A DNA stretch of 64,000 bases from Symsagittifera roscoffensis (taxonomy: Eukaryota > Xenacoelomorpha > Acoela > Convolutidae). A model generated the notes under the pieces. The model was not told the origin of the DNA. It saw nothing but the letters and a program-made list of their open reading frames with translations, and ran no database searches. The translations under genes were made by a program, and so were the position numbers. The stretch is from NCBI RefSeq assembly GCF_963678635.1, contig NC_087067.1:5684647-5748646 (forward strand). Direction: 5' to 3'. Below, piece by piece: positions 22,838 through 33,709 of the stretch; position 1 is the first letter of the stretch, and every line of letters begins with the position of its first letter.

Positions 22838-25800
22838 GAGAGCGTCTTTCCGCTTCGCGCACGCTACTGCTGCTCCCTCTTGGGTTATCAGATCCCTCAG
22901 GTTCGTCATAAGGAAAACTTTCTCTTCTTTTGACCTTTTCCTTTCTTCTGAGTCATATTCCCCGCGAGTTAATCCCATCATGCACCAGGCAAACCTAAGT
23001 TGTAATTCGGTTCTTACGTAGGGTACTGCCATGAGAGCGTGTATTCTCAGCGCAGTCCTCATTTCCTCTTCGAAGTACTTCAACACCACTGCTTTCCATG
23101 GAAGGCTCACTAACTGCTCGATCGTTTCCGCCTGCATCTCGAATGACGCTTAAGTTCCATACGTTTTCTGTTTGAGGGTGGTGCCTCGCAACATCGTCTC
23201 CAGATAACCTTCCATGGCCATTTCGTCTTCCAGAGCCATCACATACCCTCTAGCCGAGTTTCGGTATTCCAACATCTCCATGTATCCACCGGCGGGTTCA
23301 TCTATTGACACAGTCTCCGACACTGTCAGTCGGTTATACTCCATGGTACTAGTTGTCCTGCGACATTTCCCTTTCCGTGGTTCATGGGAGATGGTTTAAA
23401 GTCTTTCATCGATCTTTCTCCATTTTGGCTAAGTATTTCCATTTCTAAGGTTGCTCCAGTCAGAGTGCGGTCACTCCTTCTAGATTTGTAACCTGTTGAC
23501 TTTATCCCTGCCATGAGAATGGGTGGCACCATCGCTACATCGGTTAACATTCTGTTCGTGCCAGGTAATTGATAACCACCTTGTCCCAAATCCATGGCTT
23601 CTTCGACTCGTTTTCGTTTCGCTGAATTGACAGCTTTCATTGATATCTCTGAATCCACCTTCGTCTTTCCCACTCTCCTCGGCATCACCTTGCTGCCTAA
23701 CTTCATCTTCATCTCATTGATCTTATCAATCACCAATTTTGATCGCATCGTTCCCCTCCTGGTTCTTGACAGATATACCACCTTTCCTTTATCATCTTGC
23801 GGTGTCATCTTGATGGGAGATTTCGCCTCACTTTCATCAGTGGCTGAGTCAATCAACAACTCACTCAATCTCCCTTCACACTCATCAAGTTTGTCCAGGA
23901 CTTCCCGCATCAATGGTCGGTTGAGACTTGTTTTCAAAATGGACTGGGTCCCATAGCTCTGAACCACTGTCCAGACTTCTTCCATGAACGCCACTCTGTC
24001 CAATCTGCATCCCGTCCTACTTTCATGGTCTCGGGGATGTACTTACCACTCTTCTTCTGGCAACGTTCCCAATAAAGGTATTCTGGCTCAGCCCTCTACT
24101 CTTCTTCTTCTAGGTGATTCCATGAAGATTCTTTGTTCGTTATTTCTTGAATTGCCAGGAGAGCTGCTCTCCGGCAAATTCCATTTCATTTCCATAAAGG
24201 CTGACGGAGGCTCCAGTGTCGAAATGCCTTCATCCGCTGGCTCAGTCGTCTCCAACGTATCCGCGTTGTTCTCAAGATCACTGAACATATTGAAATCCAG
24301 GCTGGATAATCCTCCTACCGATGCCCTGTCGTCTTCCCCACCAGCTTGACTTGCATCTTGTTGCATGGGTTCTTCCGCTTGACGGCTTCCTCCCTGTCCG
24401 TCATCTCCTTCTGACATATCCTTCTTTGAGCTCGAGGGTCCTTGCTTCTCATTGTCGGCTCCTTCCGGAAATTTCGGTATGATCAGTGTGCCTGCTGATC
24501 CATCTTCCTCCTCTCCATGGACCACTTTGATTTCCTCGCAGCCGAAGGGTGCTAGGAAGGTTCTCGCCTGCAGTGTTCCTCCTACTTTCAATTCCGGTTT
24601 CACACTAGTCAGGATCAAGGCGGCCTCAGACAGTTCGGTCCTGCCTCCCATCTTCATAGACGCTAAGCCTAATCTCGCCCATTCCTCGTCAAATCTTCCA
24701 GGCTTGGGAGTCGCGGCGTTGATTATTCACCTTCTCGTCCTTTGATCCGTAGGCAAATCGTGTGTATTGTAACACGGCGGCATTTCTCCCTACAAAGTAT
24801 GGATCCATTGTTCCCACGAAATTCCCTATTCTCCTTTCATTGGTTTCGAATGTTCTCGACCTAGGAGTTTGTACCACGGAGACTGCTCCGAGCAACATCC
24901 TTCTTATCAGAGGGAATTCGGGGATTTCTTCCGGCAGCTTCTCGTAATCTTCTTTCTGGGGCCTTAGAGCTCCCCATTAGTGGCGTCACGTCGCTTATTC
25001 CCTGTCTGATCACGGTCTGGTAGAGTCGTACTCTACCCGTGTCGTCGATCGTTCCATAGGGTGCAGTCACCCCGGAATCTGGCGCATTCTTGTTGGCGAC
25101 CAGTCGTCCAGCTGTCTCTATCAGCTTCCTCACCGTTTGTTCCACGACGGGGTCACCCAAGGTGTCACTAGGGTCCGGGATTGTCATTCGATCTGTTGCT
25201 GTCGGGAGCCGTGTCTCCGTTGTCTGACTCATTTCTCGAGGCGTCAAGAGCTTCATCGGGGACTGCCCACGAGGAATACTCCTTGCAGGTATCAACTTCT
25301 CACGGCCGTTGTCAGCGCCCTCCATTCCGATCGCTCCTTGTAGTCCTGCCTCAAGCGCTCAATTTCTTCGCCCTGCTTTTTGTTGCAGTCTTCGAACAAT
25401 CTCTTCCACATTTCTCTGTCGTCCTCCACAATGAGCCTGGTCTTAGTCACCTCGTCCAGCTCCCTTTTTGTTCTTTCCAGTTCGTCCTTTATCCCATCCA
25501 GATCTTGCATGGTTTGGTTCGTCTGAACCTTCTGTTCTACTTTCGCCCTCTTTGGTGGCACAGCTGCTCTCAGTGGTGAACCAGACGAGGCAGCCTCGCT
25601 GTTCATCTCCTGATGCATTCTCGTCAGCCCAGGTTTGGGCTTGGAGGGCATAGGCATTTCACCTGGTTGGTAAGTCCTAGAACTTCCCAATCCAGGCTCA
25701 TTCGCCAAGTCACTCCCTGAGAGAGCCCCGTTTCTCCACCTCATCACTCTCATGTTCGGGCGGTCTAGTACTCCCCTCTCTCCATATGCTGCCATCAATA

Positions 25801-25968
25801 AGACTTGTCATGCCCCAAGATGTTGATCAGGGCGGTCAGCAACATGACTACCTCTGGGTCCTCCAGAGCGAAGTCTCGATCCATTAGCCGACGATTGATC
25901 GCATCTATCATCGGTCCTACATATGCCTCTGCCAGGTCCATCAATTCATCCAAGTTAAAATTCTCCAT
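22787..25968 (-). pseudogene. unidentified long reading frame downstream of pol
   Basis: About 1,000 codons of coding-like sequence in consecutive open pieces: 25968-25795, 25798-25292, 25325-24861, 24898-24689, 24657-24088, 24003-23326, 23344-23150 and 23137-22787. The start at ATG 25968 gives MENFNLDELMDLAEAYVG. The second piece ends in a charged coiled coil (KDELERTKRELDEVTKTR). The fifth is acidic and Ser/Gly/Gln-rich. The sixth is basic with KRKR-type patches. The last contains ALRIHALMAVPYVRTELQLR. Some breaks are in-frame stops (24088 and 23150); the others are frameshifts. Higher GC and varied amino acid composition, unlike the AT-rich flanks, argue for former coding. Its place matches that of env in other elements, but I see no signal peptide, membrane span or fusion motif. 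No function is assigned. Confidence 0.65.
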
Positions 25969-25996
25969 ACTGTTCTTCAGATTCGGTTTGATTTGA

Positions 25997-26369
25997 TTTG
26001 ATATTAAAGTTTTGACTCAAGTGAGCAATTAAATGATCAATCAGGATCTAGAAAAGAAGTCACGAATATCACACTTGTCAGTTTCACCTTAATTTTTTTG
26101 TTAAATTTAATTTAAAAACAGTCAGATAAGAAGATTTTTGTCCTAAAATTTATCAAAATCAATCGGTCTCTAAAATTTTGGAGTTCGACCTAAGATTGGA
26201 CAGTCCAAACTTTGGATCTATTCCTAAGATCGTCATTCAGTTGTTCATGGTCACTAACCCCTTCTTACCCAAGAGCTTAATAACATAACACATAACATAA
26301 CATACATATCACACATATCACACATTACATACCACTTAGTCTTTAGCCTAATACTCTCACGCCCGTCAC
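25997..26369 (-). other. spacer between macro-domain frame and the downstream frame
   Basis: AT-rich 370 bp without coding. It includes a short cacataacataacatacata microsatellite-like run at 26285-26330. It could carry a splice acceptor or subgenomic signal for the downstream frame, but I cannot identify one. Confidence 0.4.
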
Positions 26370-27491
26370 TCAGCCTATACTTAAGTAATATTTCTTATGT
26401 AAATATATTTGTATATTAGTATCAGAGAATATCACGTGTACCAGCGCCTACAGTTCTCGAGGGTGCAGTCGTCCTCTATTCGGGTCGAACACTGGAAGCG
26501 AAAGCTCCTTCACGTCCATTTCCACGAGGAAGTCCCTCAACCTCGTCAAGGACAAGACTAGGTTCTCTGGGTCCACGTGCTGCTTCTCCGTCGCCCTCGT
26601 TACCAAGAAGCATAGGTATTTTCCCGGTATCTGTGACGCCGCCGGAGGTAAGGCCGCTACGCCCCCTATCCCTGGTCTTTGCTTCCATAGGAACTCTTTG
26701 TTTTTATATTCTCTCTTAAAATCTACCGCTAACGCTGTCCTAAAACTCATGTCTGCTGTGATTGCTATCGCACATGTTCTATTTGTGAGTTTAAAATCAC
26801 TGTCTGTTACTATTATGTTAGTTGAACATTCATTTGGTAAGTTAAAATATGACTCAACTACCCTCCCTATGTCAGGTTTCTTAGGTTCTTCGCCTGCTTT
26901 TGCTTCTAAGTCTCCTGTTTCTCTTGCTACTCTTTTTTTTATTATCAAGTTTTCAGTGTGGGTAAGTCCTACCCCCACTCCCCGGACAAAAATATCCATC
27001 GACGTCCCCGTCGATCGCATACCGGGTATCAAATCGAGATCGGAGGCCGGAACGAGTAATCGCCCTTCCTGGGCAGCCCAGGAATGATCATCTCGATCGG
27101 TCTTCATGTATTTTATGCTTTCACGATCTAACTCTTGAATCGTGACACTGGTCTCCTCTGGGTCCGACGTCATTTCGTTCAGCCATTCTAAGACATGCAG
27201 GTTCGTCAAATCTTGCTCATATGACAGCTGTTGCTCGTCGTCGAAATCTACCTGGGGTTTTGGCCGGTCGTCGACCCACTCATCATCGTGATCATCGACT
27301 ATATCAACGTCTTGTGACACAGTTATTTCTTCTAGACCCACTACTTCTTCCACTATATTCTTCAGATCTATCCTATCCACTACAAAGTCGTCACCGTAAG
27401 GGTTATACTTCTTTCTTGGTCTTGTCCCGTCACTCTGACGAGTCTGCATCGTGAACGGAAGATCCGGTTCCAAATTCTTGGGAACCTCCAT
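26370..27491 (-). pseudogene. integrase C-terminal tail plus macro-like domain
   Basis: The open piece 27491-26448 has 347 codons. Residues 1-45 (TRPRKKYNPYGDDFVV) look like the basic, tyrosine-containing end of gypsy integrases. Residues 45-220 are acidic linker. From about residue 225 the pattern matches an OARD1-type macro domain: beta strand and ..TDSDF.., then CAIAITADM..RTALAVDFKR, VAALPP, KYLCFLVTRAT, a helix SLTRLRDFLVEM and VKELSLPVFDPNRG. The usual Gly-rich ligand loop (IGCGLDG in cellular enzymes) is FDPNRG here. An in-frame TAG at 26448 interrupts the domain; the same frame stays open and continues plausibly to TGA at 26370. Upstream, only two in-frame stops (27522, 27492) separate it from the integrase, so it was probably part of Pol. 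Macro domains bind or hydrolyse ADP-ribose; activity here is inference. Confidence 0.72.
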
Positions 27492-27521
27492 CTATTCGGG
27501 ATCCTGCCAATCCTCCTCTGC

Positions 27522-28768
27522 TTAGGGTAAAGTTTCTTCGTCCTCTTCGATCACCTCGTTTGGATCCAGGTCCAGCGGTCTAATCGTTCCTTCCTCCACG
27601 ACTTCGTTTCCATCGTTCTTCTCCCTGGTGCCCTTCTCGTTGACCTCACTAGCAGGATCCATCATTAGATAATCCCCTTCTTCCATGTCTGCAGGTATAC
27701 ACCAGTCTTCTGTCGATGGATTGTGTGGCTTAATGTTTTCGTAATGAGCGGCTCGGCCAGTACTAGTCTGTAAAAGCGTCCCTCTTGATGCACTTCCGTA
27801 ATCATGAAGGGTCCCCTCCATTTTTTTAGGAGCTTTTTCGTTCCTTTCGGTGGTATAAAGTTCTGAAATACCAATACGTAATCTCCCACCTTTTAAGCTT
27901 TTGCACCAGCTGCTCTCTTGTCGAATTTTTTCCTCTGCCTTGCCTGTGCCTGCTGAGTATTTCGTCTACATAAATAGTTCAACTCCTGTTGACGTCTGAT
28001 CACATCTCTCACGTAGACCTGTGGAGACGTTTTTTTCCCTCATACTCTGGGTAGAAAAAGGTTAAGGGTAAAGACTTCTCGTGTTCAGTTAGCATCATGT
28101 GTGGACTAACTCCAGTAGTGGAGTGTTGCGTGCTATTATAGGCTCCCATCACCTGTGGAAGGTATCTGTCCCAATCAGTCATGTACCTGGAACAATATAC
28201 TCTCAGCATCGACACTAACGTCCTATTCTGTCTTTCCACTAAGCCATTCGTCTCGGGGTGGTATGTCGTGGAAAGAGTCTGAGAAACCCGTGAGCGTCTC
28301 ATGAGCTCTTTCGTAGGCTCTCCTACGAAAGCTGTTCCATTATCCGATTGAAATGTCATCGGACAACCATGTCTCGCTATCCACGTATTGATCAGGTGGT
28401 CGCATGTCTCTTCCGCTGATGCAGTTATTCAGGGCACGGCCTCTGCATACTTCGTAAAATGATCTATCATGACCAACACCTGATTATAACCACTGTCTTT
28501 CATGCATAACTTTTGGTGATCTATCTGCACCACCTCGTTGAATTCAGACGACTCGATCGATTGTAAAGGAAATCGCAACTTCCTTGAATCCTTGCCCTGT
28601 TGGCATGACAGACATGCTGTTACCCACTTCTCGCATGCCTTTTTCATTCCAGGCCACTCGAAGTGCTTCAAGATCCTCTGATATACTGTCTATCTCCTGA
28701 TGGCCCATCTGATCATGCGACCTGAATAATAGTTCTGTCTGATAGAGTTGCGGCAACACTTTCGCGTT
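27522..28768 (-). pseudogene. integrase region of pol
   Basis: Integrase in four broken pieces. The zinc-binding HHCC module is split: RSHDQMGH (28759-28544 frame) and CLSC at about 28610. Catalytic core: EVVQIDHQ (first Asp, about 28525), FQSDNGTAFVG (second Asp, about 28345) and NGLVERQNR (Glu, about 28240) give an intact set of D, D, E residues. After an in-frame TGA at 28429 the core continues at 28359-28009. The C-terminal GPY/F module (KKWRGPFMITEVHQEGRFYR) is at 27889-27760. Another frameshift near 27765 moves into the acidic tail ending at TAA 27522. Frameshifts also lie near 28665 and 28000-27890. Confidence 0.85.
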
Positions 28769-31042
28769 TTACTTGTATAGGACTCTGTCTTCTTCTCTTC
28801 TTTTGCAAGCCACAATCCCGTCCTTGTTCAAATATAACCTCCCCTCCTTCTGCATTAAGTACTGTCTCAGGATACGATAACTGTTTTCCTCGAGGTCCCC
28901 TTTATCCGGTGAACCATTCTCGATCCACCTTTTCAGGTTGCTTGTCATGCGATCATTTCTCTGCGCACTTAGAAGATCCGAGAGTCTGTATCTCGCCATC
29001 AAGTACGTCTTCATGACCCTCATCTGACCATTCAGCTCTTTGGGCTGATGTGTGTCTTCTTCCATCTTAACGCACCAAATCTTCGCCAACGGTTGTGTCT
29101 CTTGTTCAAACGGCTGAAGATCAGTCCTGACTACCTCTTTCTGCGGCGACAGGCTTATCGAACGTTTCGATACCGCTATCGTCTCTAAGTCATCCGCTGC
29201 GTTGTCAAAGACTCTTTCGCTTGGTATAAGGTAGCGATCACTGTCAGGATCCTCGTACACCTCTCTGTCCAGATCCCTTGCACGAGTTTCCACTAGTAGT
29301 GTGTGGATCGCTAGTTCGGAGAGTTCTGATCTCGAGCTCGAGTTCCTGTCTGAATAGGTGTCAATTCCTGAGTTTCGGGAATTTTCATCTGTTGAAGAGG
29401 TTGTGATGGAGTTTGCGCGCTCCTCCAAATCATGTCTGTGCCTTCTTCGCATCCATCTGAACTCCCCGGACAAAACCTTGTTCTCCAGGTCCTGTTTCTC
29501 ATCAGGAATTTTTTCATCTATCTCAGACTCCCCGGACAAACTTTCTTGTCCCGGGTGTTGATATTGTACTCGCTGGCTCTTCTCATCGTTCGTCTCCTCG
29601 GACAAACAATCTTGCAGCAGGTTTTGTTCTACCTTCTCACCTTCTTTATCCTGGTCCACAAAAGTAACGGTTTTCCTTCGCGTACTGCTTCCCTGTTCTT
29701 TCCGTCCGTAAAATGTACTGGTTAAAACCTCGTGTGGTATTGAGGATACTAGTTGCTGAACTATTGTCCTACAATCCCTCTCGTTCTCGTCGTGTTGTCG
29801 TCTGGACGGCATGATCTTCACCTTCTCCCTGATTGTTAGTGAAGCCACTGCTGCTGTCCACTCGGGGTCATCTCTGGTCACTTCTCTTTCTAACAATCCA
29901 CCCAGCATCCGCATCACTTGCGGTGTGACGTGCACCGTTTTATCCAATAATAAGAGGCTGTTTATATTCATGCGAGAGAGTTCTTGCTGGACCAGATTTG
30001 AGCGCAGCAACAGATCCAAGGGGACCGGGTCCTCCTTGGATAGGATCTTTATCTCGGCTGCTTTCTCTACAGGTAACCCAGGATGCCCTGGAATTGGATT
30101 TCCAGACTTATCCAACCATCTCGTTAAAGGAAGCGCTTCATAAGTTTCTTTGTCCAGAAACGAAAATCTTTCCTTTATTTCTGCCTGATTGGCTTGCTTC
30201 TGCTCCAATCTTTCAAAGAACTCAGTTTTCTTGCTGAGGCTGTCAGCATTCTGGTGTTTATCACGCATCCTGTGTTCGATTATCATATGGTAGCCATCCA
30301 ATCTTACTATCCATCTACCAATATAACTCTGATCCATCGAGTAGGTCAACCAGGATAACGCTCTGTTGTCTACGCGTAACTTAAAGGGAGCGCTCCCCAA
30401 ATATGCGCGGTATTTCTCCACAAATGTGACTACTGCAAACATTTCTGCTTTTGGTGCGCCATACTTCATCTCGGTGTCATTCAAGACCTTGCTGCCGTAT
30501 GCAATGGGACGGAGAACCGTTCTTCCATTCCATTCCTGCTCCTGATGCAATATTCCTGAGATGGCCACTACCGATGCGTCTGTGTCAAGAACATACATGC
30601 ACTTTTCTGTAGGCATGCCTAGCACTGGCGCTTCGCACAGTTCCCGCTTTATGTTCTCGAAGGCAACTTGTGCTTCATCGTTCCATTCGAACTTTTTCCC
30701 TTTGTTGCGCATCAGCTTCTGCATCGGATACACCTTACCCGCATATCCTTTTATGAACTCCCGGTAGTAATTGGCAAACCCTAGGAAGCTCAGGAGCTGT
30801 GTGTCCGTTCTGGGAGCCTTCCATGTCAACACTGCTTCTACTGCTTCCGGGTCCGGCCTCACACCATGCCTGTCCACCATTCTTCCCAGGTACTTGATTG
30901 AATCCCTAAGGATTTCACATTTCGATGGTTTGCACCTCAAGCCTGCTCTTTTCATGCATCCAAAGACTTCATCGAGTCGATCAATATGGTCTTCCAGGTT
31001 TAGTGTCGCTACCGATAACCGCCTTAGGGTTTGAAAATACAT
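28769..31042 (-). pseudogene. RT thumb, RNase H and long linker of pol
   Basis: 757 open codons. Residues 15-140 are the RT region after the catalytic motif (NLEDHIDRLDEVF, GLRCKPSKCE, YLGRMVD, LLSFLGFANYYREFIKGY). RNase H follows with D-T-D-A-S at about 153-157, KAEMFAVV with Glu at 200, LRVDNRALSWL with Asp at 225, and HQNADSLS with Asp at 267. Residues 270-757 form an unusually long, charged and Ser-rich linker before the integrase, where gypsy elements normally have roughly 100 residues. The frame ends at an in-frame TAA at 28769. At the upstream edge the RT fingers and YLDD-containing palm are missing: the junction near 31000-31040 joins a pre-RT sequence directly to the segment following the catalytic motif. 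Confidence 0.85.
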
Positions 31043-31585
31043 CTGCGTTCCGATTTAAGAGGTCCCGCATTTTTTCGAAATCTCTCTCACCTATTTTCCC
31101 TTTTAAATGTACTATCTCTGGAAAAACCGGTTTGTCAGATGCTAGTTCATATGACGAGGGGCGTTCCGGAAAATTCGAGCAGCTCGATAAGCCGTCAGCC
31201 GTTTCGGATTTCATTGAAAACAATTTATGAATAGATTTTAATTCATTAATCCTCTTTAAAATTTTATCTTTATTGGCATGATAAGGAAAACCTTTCACAC
31301 TATGTTTCTTCAAGTTTTGTGTCTCCTCATAGTCGGTCCTCATCGGCAAAGCGTAACCAAGCTTCTTTCCACGCTGGATTGAAACCGTGGTGTCCAGTGT
31401 GTTCAATAACACACTGATTCACAGTCCGTTTCGCGTTACCGAGAAGCTCCGGCCTAAAATCACCGAACTCTGACTATTTGGATTCGGTACTATACAAACC
31501 TGTTTACTATCGCTTAACGAAATTAATTTTCTCATTCTAAAAATTGCCACCACAGCCTGTCCTGGCTGTAGTTTGACTTTTCTAT
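30981..31585 (-). pseudogene. protease-RT connecting region of pol
   Basis: Sequence between protease and RT. 31585-31424 reads in one frame with FLDRKVKLQPGQAVVAIFRM and VCIVPNPNSQSSVILG, ends at an in-frame TGA near 31421, then continues at 31412-30981 (LLNTLDTTVSIQRGKKLGYA, LNRNADVFSNPKAV). The final DVFS-type motif normally precedes the RT fingers, but the RT core does not follow. A run of six T near 31589 separates this frame from the protease frame, compatible with a -1 slip or a simple indel. Confidence 0.75.
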
Positions 31586-32038
31586 CTAAAAAATTGGTAC
31601 CTTGTTTTCGTCTGTTATTATCCTATTAATCGGTTTCTTAACAAACTTCCGGTCTGGGTTTCTAATCCGTATCAGACCGTTGTTCAAGTCAATCATCACG
31701 TCAAAATTCCTGACGAAATCTCTGCCCAAGATGAATTGGTCGGCGTTGTCCAAATTTTCTACCACCAGGAAGATCATCCAAAGATCCCGTCCTCCCATGT
31801 GGAGAACCGTTATTGGTGTTCTTCCGTCTACGTAGATCGCTCCTCGATTGGCGGCGGCCAGTCGGAGATTCGTTGGAATCAGATCTTCCCTCGCGAAGCC
31901 CATTCTTTCCCAAGTTTTTATCGGCATCACACTCACCACCGCACCTGTGTCCAGAAGCCCTGGGACTCCGATTTTCTTTCCGTTGGTGTCGAGCAGATGT
32001 GCAGTTACATCTGCTTCATACCCAATGTGTACTGCATC
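31586..32038 (-). pseudogene. retroviral-type aspartic protease
   Basis: The catalytic motif LLDTGAVVSVMP is intact at about 31975-31935. The flap and C-terminal LILGRD-like motif appears as QFILGRDFVRNFDV near 31720. Residues before the open piece at 31939 are in the same frame as gag, separated from it only by TAA at 32039-32041. In a retroelement the enzyme would cleave the Gag-Pol polyprotein. The frame ends at TAG 31586, just after a T6 run. Confidence 0.82.
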
Positions 32039-33709
32039 TTATTCCACCATGGCGTCATGGCCTATCCTGCGGACTTTGAGTTCCTCCTCATCCAAATAGA
32101 TCTGCCCCATTTGGTCACTATCTGTCGTTACATAAGTCCTAGTGTAGATACTGATCCCATCCACGTTCAGCATCACTTGATACGGCCCAAATACCTCCAG
32201 GTAGCGTCCATGAAGTTTCTTTGTGCGATGGCCACCCGTTGTTAGTAGTGCTCGCACAGCTCTCGACTCAGTGCGTGGCTCCACCTGCCTCAGATAATCT
32301 GCATATGTGTCCAAATGCATCAAAGTGAACTCGGATGGTTCACTCGGATTTCTGATTACCTGGTGTCCAGCCACTGAGATTATCGACTGTATCTTGCTTC
32401 CTTGTGGCACCATGCCGAACCTCTGACCGGAGATCACATTAAGTTTCATGCTCAAACTGCTCGGTGCTTTAGTCTCCTCGACCTCCGTTGCTTCGAAGGT
32501 ATTCAGTTGCTCCTGTAGTTTCTCATTCTCCAGTTCGAGTTTCACTTTTTGTTCGATCTCTTTCGTCACCAGTTCCTGCTGCACTCTATTTAGAGCATCC
32601 CTCGCGGCTGCCCTATAATCAATCTTGAAGTCATCGGCCGCAGTCACTGGTTCCGGTTCACGTGTCTCTTCAGTTACCGCTTGCATTTTCTTCGTCGCCA
32701 GCTTTTGCGGTTTGTCTTTTCTGCGCGCCTCCGCTTCACTCAACAGGCGAGCCTTGCTGGCTTTCACTCCTGTTAAAGCTTCCTCATGCCTTGGATGCTC
32801 GATATCTGCCACTGCAACCCAAAATTGCGGACAATCCGATTTAAAATGACCTTCCAAGTTGCAAAAGAAACACCTTGGGCCGAATTTTGCAATTACTCTT
32901 CTCATGAAATCCTCATGGTCAATTTCTGACGCATCTTCGTCCTCGAGGCTAAAGCCTATTGCTTTCATGCCTTGTTTGTAAGTTGGGCATACTGATACAT
33001 GATGGTCCGTTGAACTGCAATTGGCACAAGAGCGTCTCTTGTCCATATCATCCCAGGGTTTGTACCAGTTGTTCCCTTGGTTTGCTGGTCCGTTATTAAA
33101 ATTTCCATAATTGTTCTTATAGTATCCAGATCTCGAAGGAGGTTTCAACAAAAGATATTCTTTTGACTTGAGCCTCAACTCCTCTGGTGTTGGCGCATTG
33201 GTTGATAGTGGTGTGTAATGCGTTGCTAGCATTGTTCGAAGTTCGTCATTCTTCACACCATCGATGAATTTTGAGGCTACTGCCAGGTTCAACCTTCGGT
33301 TCGACTCATCTGGTTGGCTGCGTCTTCTCAGCATTTCCAAGTCATCTAGAAACTTGTCTATCGTTTCATCTTTTTGTTGCCTCCGTTTCTCGAAGCGCAT
33401 CATTGCTTGGTGCCCCTGCACCCCTGATCCAAAACGGTTTAACAAGATTTCGAAGATTGTCTCGGCTGTGTCACGCTGATATTGCTTCTTGGCCATGACA
33501 CAGTTCAGGGCTGTCCCTTCCAAGTTACTGGTGAGTGCACTGCATTCTTGTCTTTCCGACAAGTCCTCTTCTTCGAAATGCAGTTTCATTACCTCTATCC
33601 ATGTATCAATACAGCCATCAGATTCGTCTTTGTAGCATCTTGGTTTCTTAGAGACTCTTCTGGACTTCTCACTGCGCTCATTGGTTTTGGATAACCTTGT
33701 AAGGAATGT
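32039..33709 (-). pseudogene. gag capsid and nucleocapsid
   Basis: The open piece from 33589 has 516 codons. The same frame is open from the TAG at 33710 and includes CIDTWIEVMKLHFEEED, a typical start of gypsy capsid. Capsid-like helices run to about residue 150 (AETIFEILLNRFGSGVQGH, KFLDDLEMLRRRSQPDE). Two CCHC zinc knuckles are complete at about residues 188-201 (CANCSSTDHHVSVC) and 240-253 (CFFCNLEGHFKSDC). A coiled-coil stretch (EQKVKLELENEKLQEQL) follows near 350-370. The frame ends in TAA at 32039, after which the protease continues in the same frame. It is interrupted from the upstream gag piece by TAG 33710 and a frameshift. Confidence 0.88.

Noticed and set aside
31736-32245. 169-codon plus-strand frame opposite protease and gag
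   Set aside because: It is an antisense shadow of the retroelement coding region; composition mirrors the sense codons.
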